From NCBI GenBank assembly GCA_013397075.1, contig VWZS01004784.1, positions 817,263 through 881,262 of the forward strand: a stretch of DNA of 64,000 bases. The letters are read 5' to 3'. This DNA comes from Rhabdornis inornatus (lineage: Eukaryota; Chordata; Aves; Passeriformes; Rhabdornithidae). How positions within the stretch are numbered: position 1 is the stretch's first letter; each line of letters begins with the position of its first letter. Under the pieces are notes generated by a model. It did not search any database. It was not told the origin of the DNA and was given only the letters and a program-made list of their open reading frames with translations. Shown piece by piece: positions 51,085 to 63,738 of the stretch. Both the position numbers and the translations under genes were made by a program.

Positions 51085-52485
51085 CTCACACACAGAAGAG
51101 CGCTTATGCATGCTGCTCTCTGTTTTTTCTCAGAGCTATATCTTTGCAAACAGTTATATGTGTCCCTCACAATTGACAGCTGCTGCATTTTTTGTGATTT
51201 AACACAATTCTATACCAAAGGGCTCCATTTGATGTCTTTATTCTTTTTTTTCCCCTCTGTGTTCTCCCTGCTGGAATCCAATTTGCGATGATAATTGAAA
51301 GCCAGTGCCATTTCAGCTGGGGAAGATTCCTGCCCTTCTAAAATATGTGTGTTTATTTCCTTCAGATGTACAATTTCTTTTCTCACACAATAGTTGCTAC
51401 AGAGCATAAAATTACTCCAATGCCAAGTTTAGCATTTAGAGTTACATCCTTGTTGTAATGCTTTTAATTAGTCATTACTCATTGGAATGGAAACTTGTTT
51501 AATAGTTCTTTCACTTGATGAAGCTGATTTTCACTGGAAGAAAAAGCAGCTGTCTCCAACCATGCTAAAATTGAGACTATGATGAGCCATGGGGTTGTAT
51601 CCAGGACACACAGAATGCTTTACCTCACTCTGCTTGGCAAGAGCCAGTGCTCCAGACTGCACTGGATGGATTGCTCTGTAATCTGTCTGGGGAGTACCTC
51701 ACAATCTGCAATGAGTCATAACGAGAGGCTCCTTATCATGGCAGTTTTAAAATCAAGTTTAGGAAATTCAGCAGGGTTAAGACATAAGAGATACTCACCT
51801 CCACACAAAAACAGTGTCAAGTCTCTTTAGAGCTCCATCTTATGGGCTGAATTGAATTGTTTGGAAGGGCTGAAGTGTAACACATTGTCACTCTTGAGTG
51901 AGGATCTGAGCTCTGCATACCAAATGAGCAAGTTGCTGGATGTTATTTGACTGGTTTGGGCCAAATGCATGCCAGAAAGCACATCTGGGAATGGCAGGTG
52001 CTCTCCTGTGCTTTCAGTCCTTGTTTTTAGGCTCATTGCAATGAGTTTTACAGATCCCAAGTAGGGGTGATGGAGCAGCGCAGTGACATCATTCTCCAGA
52101 CTGAAGGGATTGCTGTGGAGCTGCTGCCATGCCAAGCAATCCCCTGGTCACAGCTCTGCCTGTGGCAATGTCCACAGACTCCTGCCTGGACAGGGACACA
52201 AGCACCATGGCTGGCTGGCTGTTCCTGGCTTAGTTTCTGGTCCCTGATTGCCCTGCTCACACATCCCTTTCCTGCTGAAACAAGCCTACCTTCCCCCACT
52301 GCTACTGTGGGCATTCTCCCAGTCTGGGCTGGGGCAGGAAGCTCAGGGGGACAGATTGGAGTTATTTGGCTTTAAGTCACCACCACCTGTGTCCCCTCTC
52401 ACCCCAAGATCTAACAGCAGCCCCTGACAACACTTCACTGTCAGACTAACTTACTCTATTTTTTTCTGTTCTTCTGGTTTTGCAG
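51085..52485. other. unassigned, possible 3' untranslated region
   Basis: No coding signal stands out. Part of it (about 52060-52420) is GC-richer with open frames of about 83-102 codons on both strands, again mutually overlapping. It would be the 3' untranslated region if the 51013 exon were real. Confidence 0.35.
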
Positions 52486-52740
52486 AAATGCAGAAGACAC
52501 CTTAGGCTTATTCAAGTCTACCACAAGTCATGAAGGGGAATAAGGCACTGGAAGAATTTGTTCATGTCATGTTGACTGCCCACAGTTAAATATACAAGAC
52601 TGAGCTGTAAAAGCAAAATGCACTTCTGTCACATTTTTTCTTCCTTCACACGAAAGTTCACACACCACTGGGCTACTGTTGGTTCCCTGAAATATGATGT
52701 TTGCACCTGTACACAATAAACAACTGCAACCCTGTAAAAC
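52486..52740 (+). other. possible terminal exon with AATAAA
   Basis: A strong pyrimidine tract ending GGTTTTGCAG (AG at 52484-52485) opens a segment with AATAAA at 52715-52720. One frame gives NAEDTLGLFKSTTSHEGE then a stop; the other two stop within 16 codons. This could be the last exon of a gene or of a long non-coding RNA on the plus strand. It is inference from splice and poly-A words only, and the identity is unknown. Confidence 0.22.
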
Positions 52741-53930
52741 AAGAGAGATCCTTGTCTCATTCCAAGCACCTTAGGACTGCAATGCATTAGGCAGAGGTAA
52801 CTCAACAACTGTCTAGTTAAACAAAATGACCATCAGTCTCTCTGCAATCGGAGCTCATGCAGTTTCCAGCCCGTTTTGCTGAGGAAGGAACCCTGTCTCA
52901 ATGATATTTGTTTCAGCCTTATTTTGATTTACAGGACTGTTTTTCCCTTTGGTATTTCATGGTGAGTAATGTGTACATTCTGCAAGACAGTGGATAACAG
53001 TGGGTAATCCTGTCTTGTTGGATTAGGATTTTTTCACCCCAAATCTGTTTCTATTTCACCTGCCCAAACCTGATAAGGGCTGTAGAATTAATAAGATTAT
53101 ATGACAGAGTGCCTGTTTCTGCTGTTCCTACATAAGTTTTGTTCAACTGGCCAACTTCATCTTAATTTGATGAGACACAGAACTCCTGCACTTATCCCTC
53201 CTGCAGGGTGCACGTCAGGAATACCCTAAAGGAAAATTGTGTGGGCCCTGAACTACCCTACAAATCTGTTTTGTAGAGGTAGGTTTTTCCATATCAAGTA
53301 GGGGAAGCAAGGGTATTCAAGTAGTCTTAAAGGAGATAAAGCTACTGGCTTGGGGAGGATGTGGGGTTGTAGAAGAGGTAGGAGGAAACCCAGTGTAATG
53401 CAATCAAATATAAAGCTTGTTAGGCCTACAGCTTACAGGAACAACTGTTTCATTATGAATGCTGGATTCTGCAAAATTACTGTTTAATTTTGGGCAATCA
53501 TATTAGTTACAACTATTTTTAATTATCCCCTTGGTCAGGAAAGCCAAATGGAAGCAAAACATTTTTTATTTGGAGTAAATATGCCCAAACTAAAGGAAAC
53601 TGTATAACACATAGATGCTTCTCACATTCTCCTTCATGCAACTGATTTTCTGGCCATGTTACCTGTCTCGTGAACAATAACTGCTGCTGAGATTTCCCCA
53701 CACGCTGCAGTTTTATAACTAAGAAAATTTAATTTTGGACCCACTTCAAATAAAAATGACAAATTTTTAAATGGAATTATGCTCAAAAAATTTTTGAAGG
53801 AAAGAAGGAAAGAAGTTCTGTGCTTTGTAATTTCTACCCAATTAGGATCAAGTATGAATCAAAATATTAGAATTTTATATGGAAGAAGAAATCTAATTTA
53901 TGAATTAGACTAGCTGTAATTCTATTGTTA
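52741..53930. other. unassigned non-coding sequence
   Basis: Nothing recognised, and no open frame longer than about 60 codons. Confidence 0.55.
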
Positions 53931-54030
53931 CTTAAAAATCATATCTTTGTATCTGACTATTTATAATTTCATCCTTTAAAGAGGATGGTGTAGATTATGA
54001 AATTATAAATAGTCAGATATGATTTTTAAG
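53931..54030. repeat. long interrupted inverted repeat, 34-bp paired arms
   Basis: The right arm 53997-54030 is the exact reverse complement of the left arm 53931-53972 once an 8-base insert (TTGTATCT, about 53947-53954) is removed from the left arm. That insert partly repeats the neighbouring ATCT. The spacer at 53973-53996 is 24 bases. An RNA copy would form a long AU-rich stem with one bulge. Partial pairing may continue a few bases further out. Confidence 0.95.
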
Positions 54031-55943
54031 GACAATTAATGAGTGATGCTATCTTATAAGTAAGGAAATATCAAGATATGTGTTTTTCATGCAAACTCAT
54101 TGAAATATTTGGAAATTCTCTTTGACTTCAATGGCCTTTGGATCACATCCCTGGTATGTTTATCTAGCTTGAAATGTTCCCAAGGTTGTGCTGTTGTGAA
54201 TGAGAAATAAATTCAATTCTAGATATTAGCTTAGCAGGAGAGAAAAAAAATTTAGGTCATAGTGTGGTTATGAATTTTTTGTTCTTTCTTTCCTGCTTTT
54301 TCTCAGTGTGGAAGTAGGTAAAGCTTTCATCTCTTCTCAGCAGCAGTTATGAGGATTAGGTTACAGAAAGAACTTCATTTAATCAGTTCAATGAATTTTG
54401 CCTCATTAGAAATTAATGCAAATTGTCAAATTCTTATCCCTCCCATGATTGGCCTTTTTATTTTTTTTTTTTTTTTGAGAAATGCATAGAAAGGTTTTAT
54501 CCATGGACTGTTGGGTTCAACTAATTACATTAAGAGCTAATACGATTTCTTTGTTTATGCTGTTTGTACAGGAAGGTGATTGTCTAATCCTTTAAGCAGT
54601 ACATTTCATTTTGGTTTCTATTTCAAGTCTCTAAATTGTGTTAAGTACTTCTAGTTCTCAAGGTAAACATAGTCTAAATCTTACATGTTTACTTCTGAGT
54701 AGCTTCAAGGATGAAGCTGCTCTGGTTTAATTTCAGACAGGAGCATCATTTCATGCCCATTGGTTCTAAGCTGGAGGGCAATGGTGGAAGAGGAGAGAGG
54801 GAACAAGAAAACTCCTTTTCTAAAGCAAGTTCAGGACTTAATCTGAAATTAAATTGTCTCACAGTGGGTGGCTAAAGTGTTCTTTGCTATACTGCAGTCA
54901 TTATTACTAATTATTAGTCTAATGTATGTCTGTATCTAATCTGATCATCCATCTCTATCTTAAGTATTTTAAATGTACATATGGAAGTAGAATGAAGTTA
55001 TACTTGGACTAGAAAGTCTGTGTACATTAATTACATTTCCTCTCTTTGGAAGTTATGTTTCTGTTTTAATATTATTCTGAAAAAAATGATCAAAGGAAAA
55101 AAGAGTAAAAAAAAATCTGGAGAAATGGACAAATATATGTCACTGCCTAAAATTGCTTGCAGACATTATGTTTAGTCTTCTCTCTGTGTTTCCAGTTTTT
55201 ATTAAAAAATAAAAATTAAATAAAATTTGTGATTCTGACAATTGTCAGTATTGAAGATCTGGCACTTTGATGGGAGTCTTACACCTCTTGCTGTATTTCA
55301 CCGTTAACTCTTATTCAGATTCTACGCTGAGATTATAAACTTTTGTCCTGCACTAAAGTCAAGTCTGAGGTCCCAAGGTATCAGTATCCAAGAAGCAGTA
55401 ATGCTCCAGTCTCTGGCATTTCCTATAGGTCTTCTCTAGAAAAACTTTCAGCCCATGATCCATTAACTGTAGGCAATTCTTGAAAGGTGATCTTGAAAAA
55501 AAGTCCTTATAATCCTAGAAGCAGCCACCCAAAAATCTGAATCTCACCTGGAAAATTTGCAGGAAGAGTCTGTAAAACTCCCCACTCTGAGATGAACTAG
55601 TTTTTACTTCTGCCTAAGCATGAGTCTCAAGTGCAGGTGTACCTACCACACACTAGATAATATACTACATCCAGATATTGGTGATGGAGGCATCTACACC
55701 TGAACTAGCTGAGAATATACTTTTAGGACATGCTGTAAGGATAGAGACATGTAAACAGAGAAATGAGACTTGAGCTATCAGTTGTGTCTTAGATGAATTA
55801 GATTAAATCACTCCATATCCATTTCTACGAAAGAGAACTGGTGATGCCCTTTTCATTCATCTTGAACTCCTATTTAGGTGATAGACTCTTAATAACAAAG
55901 ACATTCTTGTTTGGAGATTAATTCTTTACCTGATGTACAACTG
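54031..55943. other. unassigned non-coding sequence
   Basis: AT-rich with no gene recognised. A 16-base T-run lies at 54461-54476, and AT-rich low-complexity DNA at about 55196-55228. Confidence 0.55.
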
Positions 55944-56015
55944 GAATCATAGAATAACTCAAGTTAGAAAGGACACAGAAAGATTATCAAGTCCACGATG
56001 CATTGAGCTTATCAA
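55944..56015 (-). mobile_element. CR1 LINE fragment, 3' end, reverse orientation
   Basis: The plus strand reads GGAATCATAGAATAACTCAA, then AGTTAGAAAGGACAC, and then GATTATCAAGTCCACGATGC. This matches the reverse complement of a CR1 3' end (ATTCTATGATTC tail, then the TTCCAAC-like and GGACT-GATGATC-like segments). It is short and diverged. It may continue to about 56090, but similarity there is faint. Confidence 0.75.
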
Positions 56016-56164
56016 GTACATATTCTTTCTTCATTATGACTACAGGAAACACCCTGAAGGTCATATCCCTGGTGGCTTAAATTAAGCTCTTCAGTCCTGT
56101 ACAAATTATTAAATTCTCTTGTATTAATTAAGAGAAGATTCAAGTGAATAAATATTATGCTAAT

Positions 56165-57300
56165 TTTTGAAGGAGAGTGCAGAAGTTACCATGGGATTCT
56201 CATCAGAGTCTATACTGGGACTTTTATTGTTTAACAAGTCATCTGGAAAACTGAGTGAATAATGGAGGGGCAAAGTTTGCTGACAATGCAAAAATTAGGA
56301 CTGACAATATTAAGGCAGCTAAAACTGGAGCAGAGCACAAGGAACTACTGAGTATCTCCTGATACCAAGTAAGACAATGATAAAACATTCAGTGGAAGAC
56401 AACAGAAACTAATGCAGCTGGGAAGACTAATTCTAGCTGTATTGTTTGGTGATTGGCCCAGCAGGAAGCTTCTAACAAATTATCTTGGCTATTGCAAATC
56501 TGAGTGTCTCAAACCTGTCCCCAGCTCAACACATCCACCTCCTCATTTCTGTCAGTCTAAAAAAGCCCCTATTTTTTGTTTGATGATAGATGGTTTGTGA
56601 CATTTTTTTACCTTCCCAGTATTCCATAGACTTGGGTCAGAGTATAGAAAGAATAGTAAAGGTGGCAAAACCAGAAGGAGGTAATTCCTAGTAGAGGGGA
56701 ATAAAAGAGTTTGTAAGGGGGTCATGACAGGAGAAATGACAGATTTGCTGAAGAGAAAATTGCTCATAATTCAGCAAAAGAGAATGTGGAGTCTGTGTGG
56801 ACATTTCCCCAAACTAAAGAGAAACCCTTATTAAGCCACTGTGTGCAGCTCTGGTGCATCATCACCCTGGCTCCTGAGAGGAGCTCTTCTCATTCTATGC
56901 CAAAAAGGGGCCCGTTGAGAAGGGCACGGAACAGAATGACAACTTCATCAGGAAAGTTGGAATGACAGCTGTGCAAGGAGACAGGAAAGAGACTGAAAAT
57001 TCTTGGCTTCCAAGACAGATGACAGGGACCATGAGTGTACAGTCAATTCTCAAAAAATCACATAATATGTAAAGAGAGTGAAAGAGAGATGATGAGTTGC
57101 TGCTTTCCACAGTCTAGGAGCAGAGGACACAGAGTATTATTATTGGATGTCAGAGCATATAAAACTCAGAAGAGAAAAACAATTCTCAGTAAGACATAAC
57201 TAAATTGTGGACCTAGTTGACATAGTATTTTATAGATGTTTAAAAGTATTGATGGATTAAAATAGAAGTTAAATATGATATAGACTTCCTGGTACCAATT
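56165..57300 (+). mobile_element. decayed CR1-type LINE, ORF2 C-terminal part
   Basis: A long, old remnant of the reverse transcriptase ORF of a CR1/L3-like element. Phrases that match remembered amniote CR1 sequence, in order, are GGGATTCTCATCAGAGTC with CTGGGACTTTTATTGTTTAA (about 56192-56233), CATCTGGAAAAC then GGCAAAGTTTGCTGACAATG (about 56240-56287, corresponding to the DNA encoding the segment around the reverse-transcriptase catalytic box), GTGTGCAGCTCTGGT (about 56841), CTAGGAGCAGAGGACA (about 57114) and AATTGTGGACCTAGTTGACA (about 57204). Stops and indels break every frame, so it is dead. It is older than the copies at 15.4 and 23.0 kb. The middle (about 56450-56800) matches poorly and may include inserted or rearranged DNA. 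It may extend to about 57380. Confidence 0.78.
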
Positions 57301-60270
57301 AAATTCTTTAATGGGGATGTAACCTCTATTTCAGTGTTTTCAGAAAGTAGAGGCATATAACAAATATTTTTGAAAACATCCATCGTCATCTGGATCAATA
57401 AATATCCTCATTTCTGTCAGTCTAAAAACCATCCATATGCTCTTGCTTTTGATTTTTTTTTTAAACTTCCGTGTTAACCTGATCGTTTCCATTACAGTGA
57501 TGGACAGAAGAAAACAGTCAACAGAAATATGCTCATCTTCACAGAGGATCAGGCTGCCCACAGACTACAGAGCAGATAAGGGAGGCCTCTGGCTCATTCT
57601 TGCTAGTGATAACTCACTGGGAGGGGAGAGATGACTTTCAAACTCCTCCCTCTTCCTCTGCTAATCAAGTTATAAAATCAGAATTTTGATGAGCCACGGT
57701 TTGTTGCAAAAGGCAACATAGACAATTTACATCTTTGTAAATGCTTAAGGACACAGTGTAACACAGAATAAATGCTCCAGCCAATATTAAAAGGCAAAAT
57801 AAGTGATGCAGGAGACTGCCTGTGTGTTATACAGGTGCAATATGTTTTATCAAAGACTCTGTCTTTAACCTAACATTCACCTTTCTTTCCAAACTGTTTT
57901 GGACACACAATTGAAAAGTAATATCTTAATCTGGTCGTGAAGCTCAGACTAAATTGTTCAGCTGGACTTCATCAACACTTTTATATTTCATATTCTTTTT
58001 AAATGGGAAAAAACTCCCCCTCATTTAGAGTTAAGTATTGTCTTGTAAACTATTGATAAGATTTTTCACTTTGGTATTTAAATTACCAAAAATTGTGTTG
58101 CATTGCATTTGTATATAAATCATAAATTTGTAGCTGAAAATTATGATACCTAGTTGCAAATTCAGGTCAATAAGTGTTTAAATCCAAGCTGTACTTTAAG
58201 CTGATTGCTTTTTGTTTACTACCTACATCACTACTTTGGGATGCAGAAAGGAGATTCCTTAGAACTGCTTGTGCAATTGTTGTAATTTTTTTATTATTAA
58301 AATTATCTCCAAAGAAGTTTTTATTATCAACAATCTCTGAAGACATTTTATTTCACATAAAGATTGGGTTTGGGATGAAGGGAAGGACAAGAATTGTTGT
58401 GAGGGTTTTGATTGAAACTAGAAAAGTTTTAGCTAAAATTTGATTTATTAGAAAAGCAATAATCTGTTTTGTTTAAAAGACATTTTCTTCAAAATCATTA
58501 TGCTTTTATTGATCTGCTTCCATGGTTACATACCATATTTCAATCCTGGGAAAAGGACTCAATAACACATCATTACTTCAGGCATATGATATCTCTTTTG
58601 AACACAGGAATAGATTGATAAGGTTAGCTCCTCACATTTCAGTGATTAACAAAGCTTTTGGCAACCTTCCTCAATATCTGTAGGATAAAATAAGTAAATA
58701 AAATAAAAATTAAGGGGCAGGCAGAATTCACGTCTGTATTGAAGATTGCTGATGAAAAAAGACTTGTGCTGCATTTGAACACATTTTCCTTGCAAACCCA
58801 TCCCTCAGTAGCAGTGGTGTTTTAGTGTAAATTTAGAAGGTTATAATTTTCAAGGTAAATTTGACTGGATATGTACTGTAAATTTTAGGATTTTGCACAT
58901 GCGCTTAAATAAAATACATGTGTCACCTTGAAAAAGCTGTAGAACTGTAATAAAGAAGCTATCTATCCAGCTGAATTCCTAAAAAAGATAAAAATTGTTT
59001 GACCACAAAGAAATTGTTGGTTTCTCAACTGGATGCACCCAAGTTATAAGTTATTTCACCTTTATTTGCAGGAGCATTCCTGTGATTTCCAAAGGACTCA
59101 CTCCCTCAGCTGGTAAGCACTACATACATGTTCTGGTTATGTTCAGAACATGTTCAGGGTAAAATGTTTCCCAGAACAAGGCACACCAATGCCCTTAGGT
59201 TAACAGGAGTTCTATGACCCATGAAATCACAGCCCCCACATCAGAATCAAGCCAACTGTGATTTAGCTGGCCACAGCTTTTTTCGACACCAGGAAGAATT
59301 TCTCTTATGCAGAAGTGAAAAGCATAAATTCTCTCTTGTCAGACTTGGTGTCTCTCTGAAAGCCCAATTATTTTCCAATGTCTGTGAATGCTGGTCAGGC
59401 AGAGATGTCCATGGGGATGTGCATTCCTCAGCTGTGGCAAGCATCAGATCTCTGGTCTTGATCCTCAGGAGCCAGAAAACCTTTGTGGTCCCACAGAGTA
59501 AAGACACAGGAATGCACTTTTATCTGGGAAGTGGCAAGGTCTAAAGTTTTCTCTCAAAGAAGTGAGTGACCTGCTAGAAGTAGTGTTAAGATGAAAAGAA
59601 GTTTAGCTTGCCCTGTCAGGGCTCTGTTCTCTGTAGCTGCTCATTCCTGGGGAGCCCCAGGACTGAACTCAGCAGATTTGTGCTTCCCTCACTACAGAGA
59701 TCATGGCAGAGCCACGACCCCTCCTAGGGCAGGAGCAGCTGAACAAAATGGGGATCAGCCAGCACAGATTCCAGCTCAGACCTGTGATGGGAACGAAGGA
59801 GAGATGTGCTTTCCCCATAAAGCTGCTCAGTCAGCCTCTGGCCTCAGTCCCAGGCTGAGTGGCTGCCTGGTTCATCCCCATAAAACTGTGGATGATGACA
59901 GTCCTGGACAAAGCTAAGATTCAGGCAATCAGGAGTTCCAAATTCCCTGGATCCTCTCACAATTTCAATCCAATTTACCAACTAAACAGAGCTGGAGCCT
60001 CAAATCCTCTTTCTACCCACTGAGCCATGTCCAGACACCACTGCTACTAGCTTCTACTTGACACAGCATAGTCGAGGTCCAGTTTTAGTGAAACCTTCTC
60101 AAAACATTCATTTGTTTTCTGGAAGAGGATTAAAAGCCACACAGACTTTCAAAGAACCTTGTGGAAAACACTGTATTAAAAATAATATATTAAAAATACT
60201 ACTATTCATAGTAAGCAACAGTATCTATCCTTGAAGTGTAAATACAGATGGGAATATATCTGCATGTCCA

Positions 60271-60291
60271 CATACACACACACACACACAC
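60271..60291. repeat. (CA)n microsatellite
   Basis: About nine CA units, a simple dinucleotide repeat. Confidence 0.9.
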
Positions 60292-62590
60292 GGATCTTTA
60301 GGCTTTATCATATCTATAAATGGATACACAGGCACCATGTACAGATATACACACAGGACTTTTGCTTGATAATTGAGAAATTGGTGGGCTGGGGAACCAC
60401 AACTAATCCAGATGTGCAGAGATAGGCAAGGAGCTCCACCCTTCTCCCAGACCCTGAGTCGTGAGCCATGAAATGATGCAGAGAGGTGACTCCCCAGGCA
60501 GTCTCTCCCCAGGGAGCTGATGTAAGATGGGCTGCAGCTCCAAGTGAGACCTCACCATATATTTGTCCAGCCTGCCTCCCTACTCCTTTGGGAATAGACA
60601 TCCCACAGAGAGTTGAACAACCTCCCCTGGCTGTCAATTTTGTGCATCCTGCCGTTTCTTTTATTTTTTTTTTTTATCACCATGGAAAATACAACATTAA
60701 ATCAGAATCAGCTGTAGAGTTTCATATTCTGGCACATCCTGGTGTGCCAATAGTGGCAATCTGAGACCCATGCATCAGCATGTCTTTCAGAATAGCTAAA
60801 TCATTCCTGACAAATAAATGCCTGCAGTAGCTGATGAAAAATGGATGGGCTTGCTTGATATAAACAGGCTTTTGGAGAAGGATCTTACTGAGTGGCTTGC
60901 AGAATTCTCTCTTGGTTGAGGAGTCTCTAGTTCAGTGTATTAGTGCTGAGTTCTCCATTCATCACCCTACTGGTTTTCTTACACAACTTTATTCATTTTC
61001 CCCACTCTCTCCTTTCTGCCATCTCGTTTCTGGTTTCAGAATGACTGAGAGTTAAAATTCAGTTTTTCCTTCTGTCTATCAAGTCTTCAGGAGACTGAGA
61101 CCTGCTCATTCAGAATATTTTCAAAATACACCAGTGCCAACAAATCTTAACCAAATGCATTCCTCCCTGGCTGTGCTGCAAGAAACTTCCCCCCTCCCCT
61201 GCTTTGTGTGATTTTCGTGAAAATCATCAGCAAGAGCTATTTGAAAAGGTCATTTTCCACCTGGAATGAGCTAAAAATTAGGTGACTGGAGAGAGGCAAA
61301 ATAGCATTTCATGAATGCAAACTTCCCTTTTGGTCTGAAAATAACACCACCAGCCACAAGCATACATGCTAGAAACTCCACGATTTCCCTTCTCTTGTGA
61401 AGGCATCACATCATGTTTGTTGATTTGCCCTGAATGACAATCAAATAAAACATCATGTATTCTGCTGAGCTCAAATGGAAAAAAATCCCAACAAAACAAA
61501 TTCACCAGCAAAGTCTGACAGGAAGTGAGCTTAAATTCTTTGTTCTGTAGTTGCTCTGACTTTAGAGTTTCCACAGGAAATGTCATTATCACACACTGCC
61601 CTTTGACAAACATCATGGGAGCTGAATCCATAGGGAGTAATGTCCCTTTTAGGAAGAGTAGTGCCCAGTTTCATTATTTCCACACCTGCAGAGAACAGTT
61701 ACAATTTTCTCTGTAGTGCCTTTTTTATGATATAGATGACAAGAAAGAACACTGATTTTGAGTGGTGCTTGCAGGCAGTCAATACTAGTGATGAAGCCTT
61801 TGAAAATCAGGTTTCCTGCTTGTACCACTGAGCTACAGACTTTAGGGAAATTAATGGCCTTTTTACACTCAAGTCTGAGTCTTCTGCCCACTGCAAAGTA
61901 GAAAGAGAGAAAAATAAAACCCAGTACACAAATCATGTTTTTTGTATAAAAGCAGACTCATAAGAGGAAGAACTGTCCCATGGTTTAAGCAGAAGCCTGG
62001 GTTTTTTTTTTTGAGACAAGCACCAGCTCTCCTAACTGATCCATGGTCTTAAGAGACTGGGAATGTCCTGGCCATGATGTTTCAGGAACCTTCACACTGC
62101 CAAATTATGGTATCCTTGATTTAGCCCCATGTGCTCTTCCCTGAAATGTTCACCATGCACAGGGGTTTGATTATCTCTTTCAAAGACAGTACCCAAAGCA
62201 CCCTGTGGTTCTCAGTCTGCTTGCTGCTGGGAAAGGAAAGCAGCAAATGTGTTTTGGTCAGGCAGGAAAAATGAAATGCTTTCAGGACCTATGAGAGAGA
62301 AGATCTGGTGGTGCCCATGGGAAGAGCATGGTGCTCTCGATTCCACTGAGGTAGTTTTCATCAGGAAATGTCAGCATGGCTGTGCAGAGTGGTAAAGAAA
62401 GTCAGAAAGAAAGGCAGAAAGATGTCAGGCTGTCAAAATGGGGCAGGTCTTGGAGCACAGTCACCCCATGACTTAGCAAGGCCTCAGAAGCAATGTCTTG
62501 GATGTGTTACTTCTGTCTGTCCATCTGTCTGAAAAGGGTTCTGTGGAAACAGATGCATTTTAAGAGTGCCAAGGTACACTCCCAGAAGTC

Positions 62591-62615
62591 ATATATATAT
62601 ATATATACACACACA
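62591..62615. repeat. compound (AT)n(AC)n microsatellite
   Basis: About eight AT units run directly into about four AC units. Confidence 0.9.
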
Positions 62616-63710
62616 TACAGACAGTTTGTTTCCTTGTTTGAAAGGAGAGAGTAATTCTCCAGAGTGATGCACTTTTTCCAAGAGCTCTTTCTAAGCAGTA
62701 ACAGGGAAGAGGCTGTTGCTGCATGATAAGAAAGTTTCTGAGTGATAATTTAAAGATAATCTTTTAAAATTTGGAGCAACCTCATTATGCACGCTTCTAA
62801 GCGACTTAGATACAAGCTTTAATTATTCCTATCTCTATCTTGTAGTTTCTCTGAGAAGCCTATAAAAAAAAAGAAAAAGTATACAGCTCACAGCTGCACT
62901 GGGGCCCTGCAATTCATAAACTGTACTTTAACTTTGGTTGACTGGAAATGAGTCTAATCCAATTGCATTCTAACCTTCAGTGGAATAATAATACTGAACA
63001 AATAACCCCACAGGCAGTAGGACATTGCTTTTCCTGCCAATCTCAATTTTAACTTGATTGTTTCTTAATGCCATAGGCGATGTCAGGGTGACTCAGGACA
63101 ATATGTTGTTGAAGAAGAATAGTCTGAAATATTACTCTTAATCCCATTTTATAGGTACCTGTAAATGTTAGTGGTAAACCATAGCCAGATACCTGTGGGG
63201 AGATTTAATAACAGGGCATTATAGCCAGAGGGAAAAAAATGGCAGCCAAGACCTTCTTTTTTCTGCTTCTCTGAGGATTTCTCACTTGCCGGAGTGAAAT
63301 ATATCAGACAAGGTGATAAAGTTTAGTTTAACAGCAAAAACCTCAAACAATCCTTTTCCCTCACAGGGTCAGCAGTTGTGAATTCAGCTGTGAAGGAGCT
63401 CAGGGAGACAGCCCATTTCACTTGTTGAGCCACAGAAAGAGAGAAGTGAAAAAAGCCCCACTTTATTTTTAAGTCTACTTTTATATTGCACAGGCAAAAA
63501 AAGAAAACTTTGTCAGCTGCTCTTATTGCCTGGACTAGAGAGCAACCTCTGGATAAGAGCACTGAAACTTAGCTCAATACTTCCTAGGATTGTGTTTGAC
63601 TTTTTGGTGCGTGGCACCACTTTGCTGAACAGTCATACTTGATTTTTGAGTGCATCCATATTCTTCTTGTGTTGTTTCCAGCTGACAAACTCAATTATTT
63701 CTATCATTCT

Positions 63711-63738
63711 TACACACACACATATATATATACATATG
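63711..63738. repeat. compound (AC)n(AT)n microsatellite
   Basis: ACACACACAC passes into ATATATATATACATATG, a short compound dinucleotide repeat. Confidence 0.88.
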
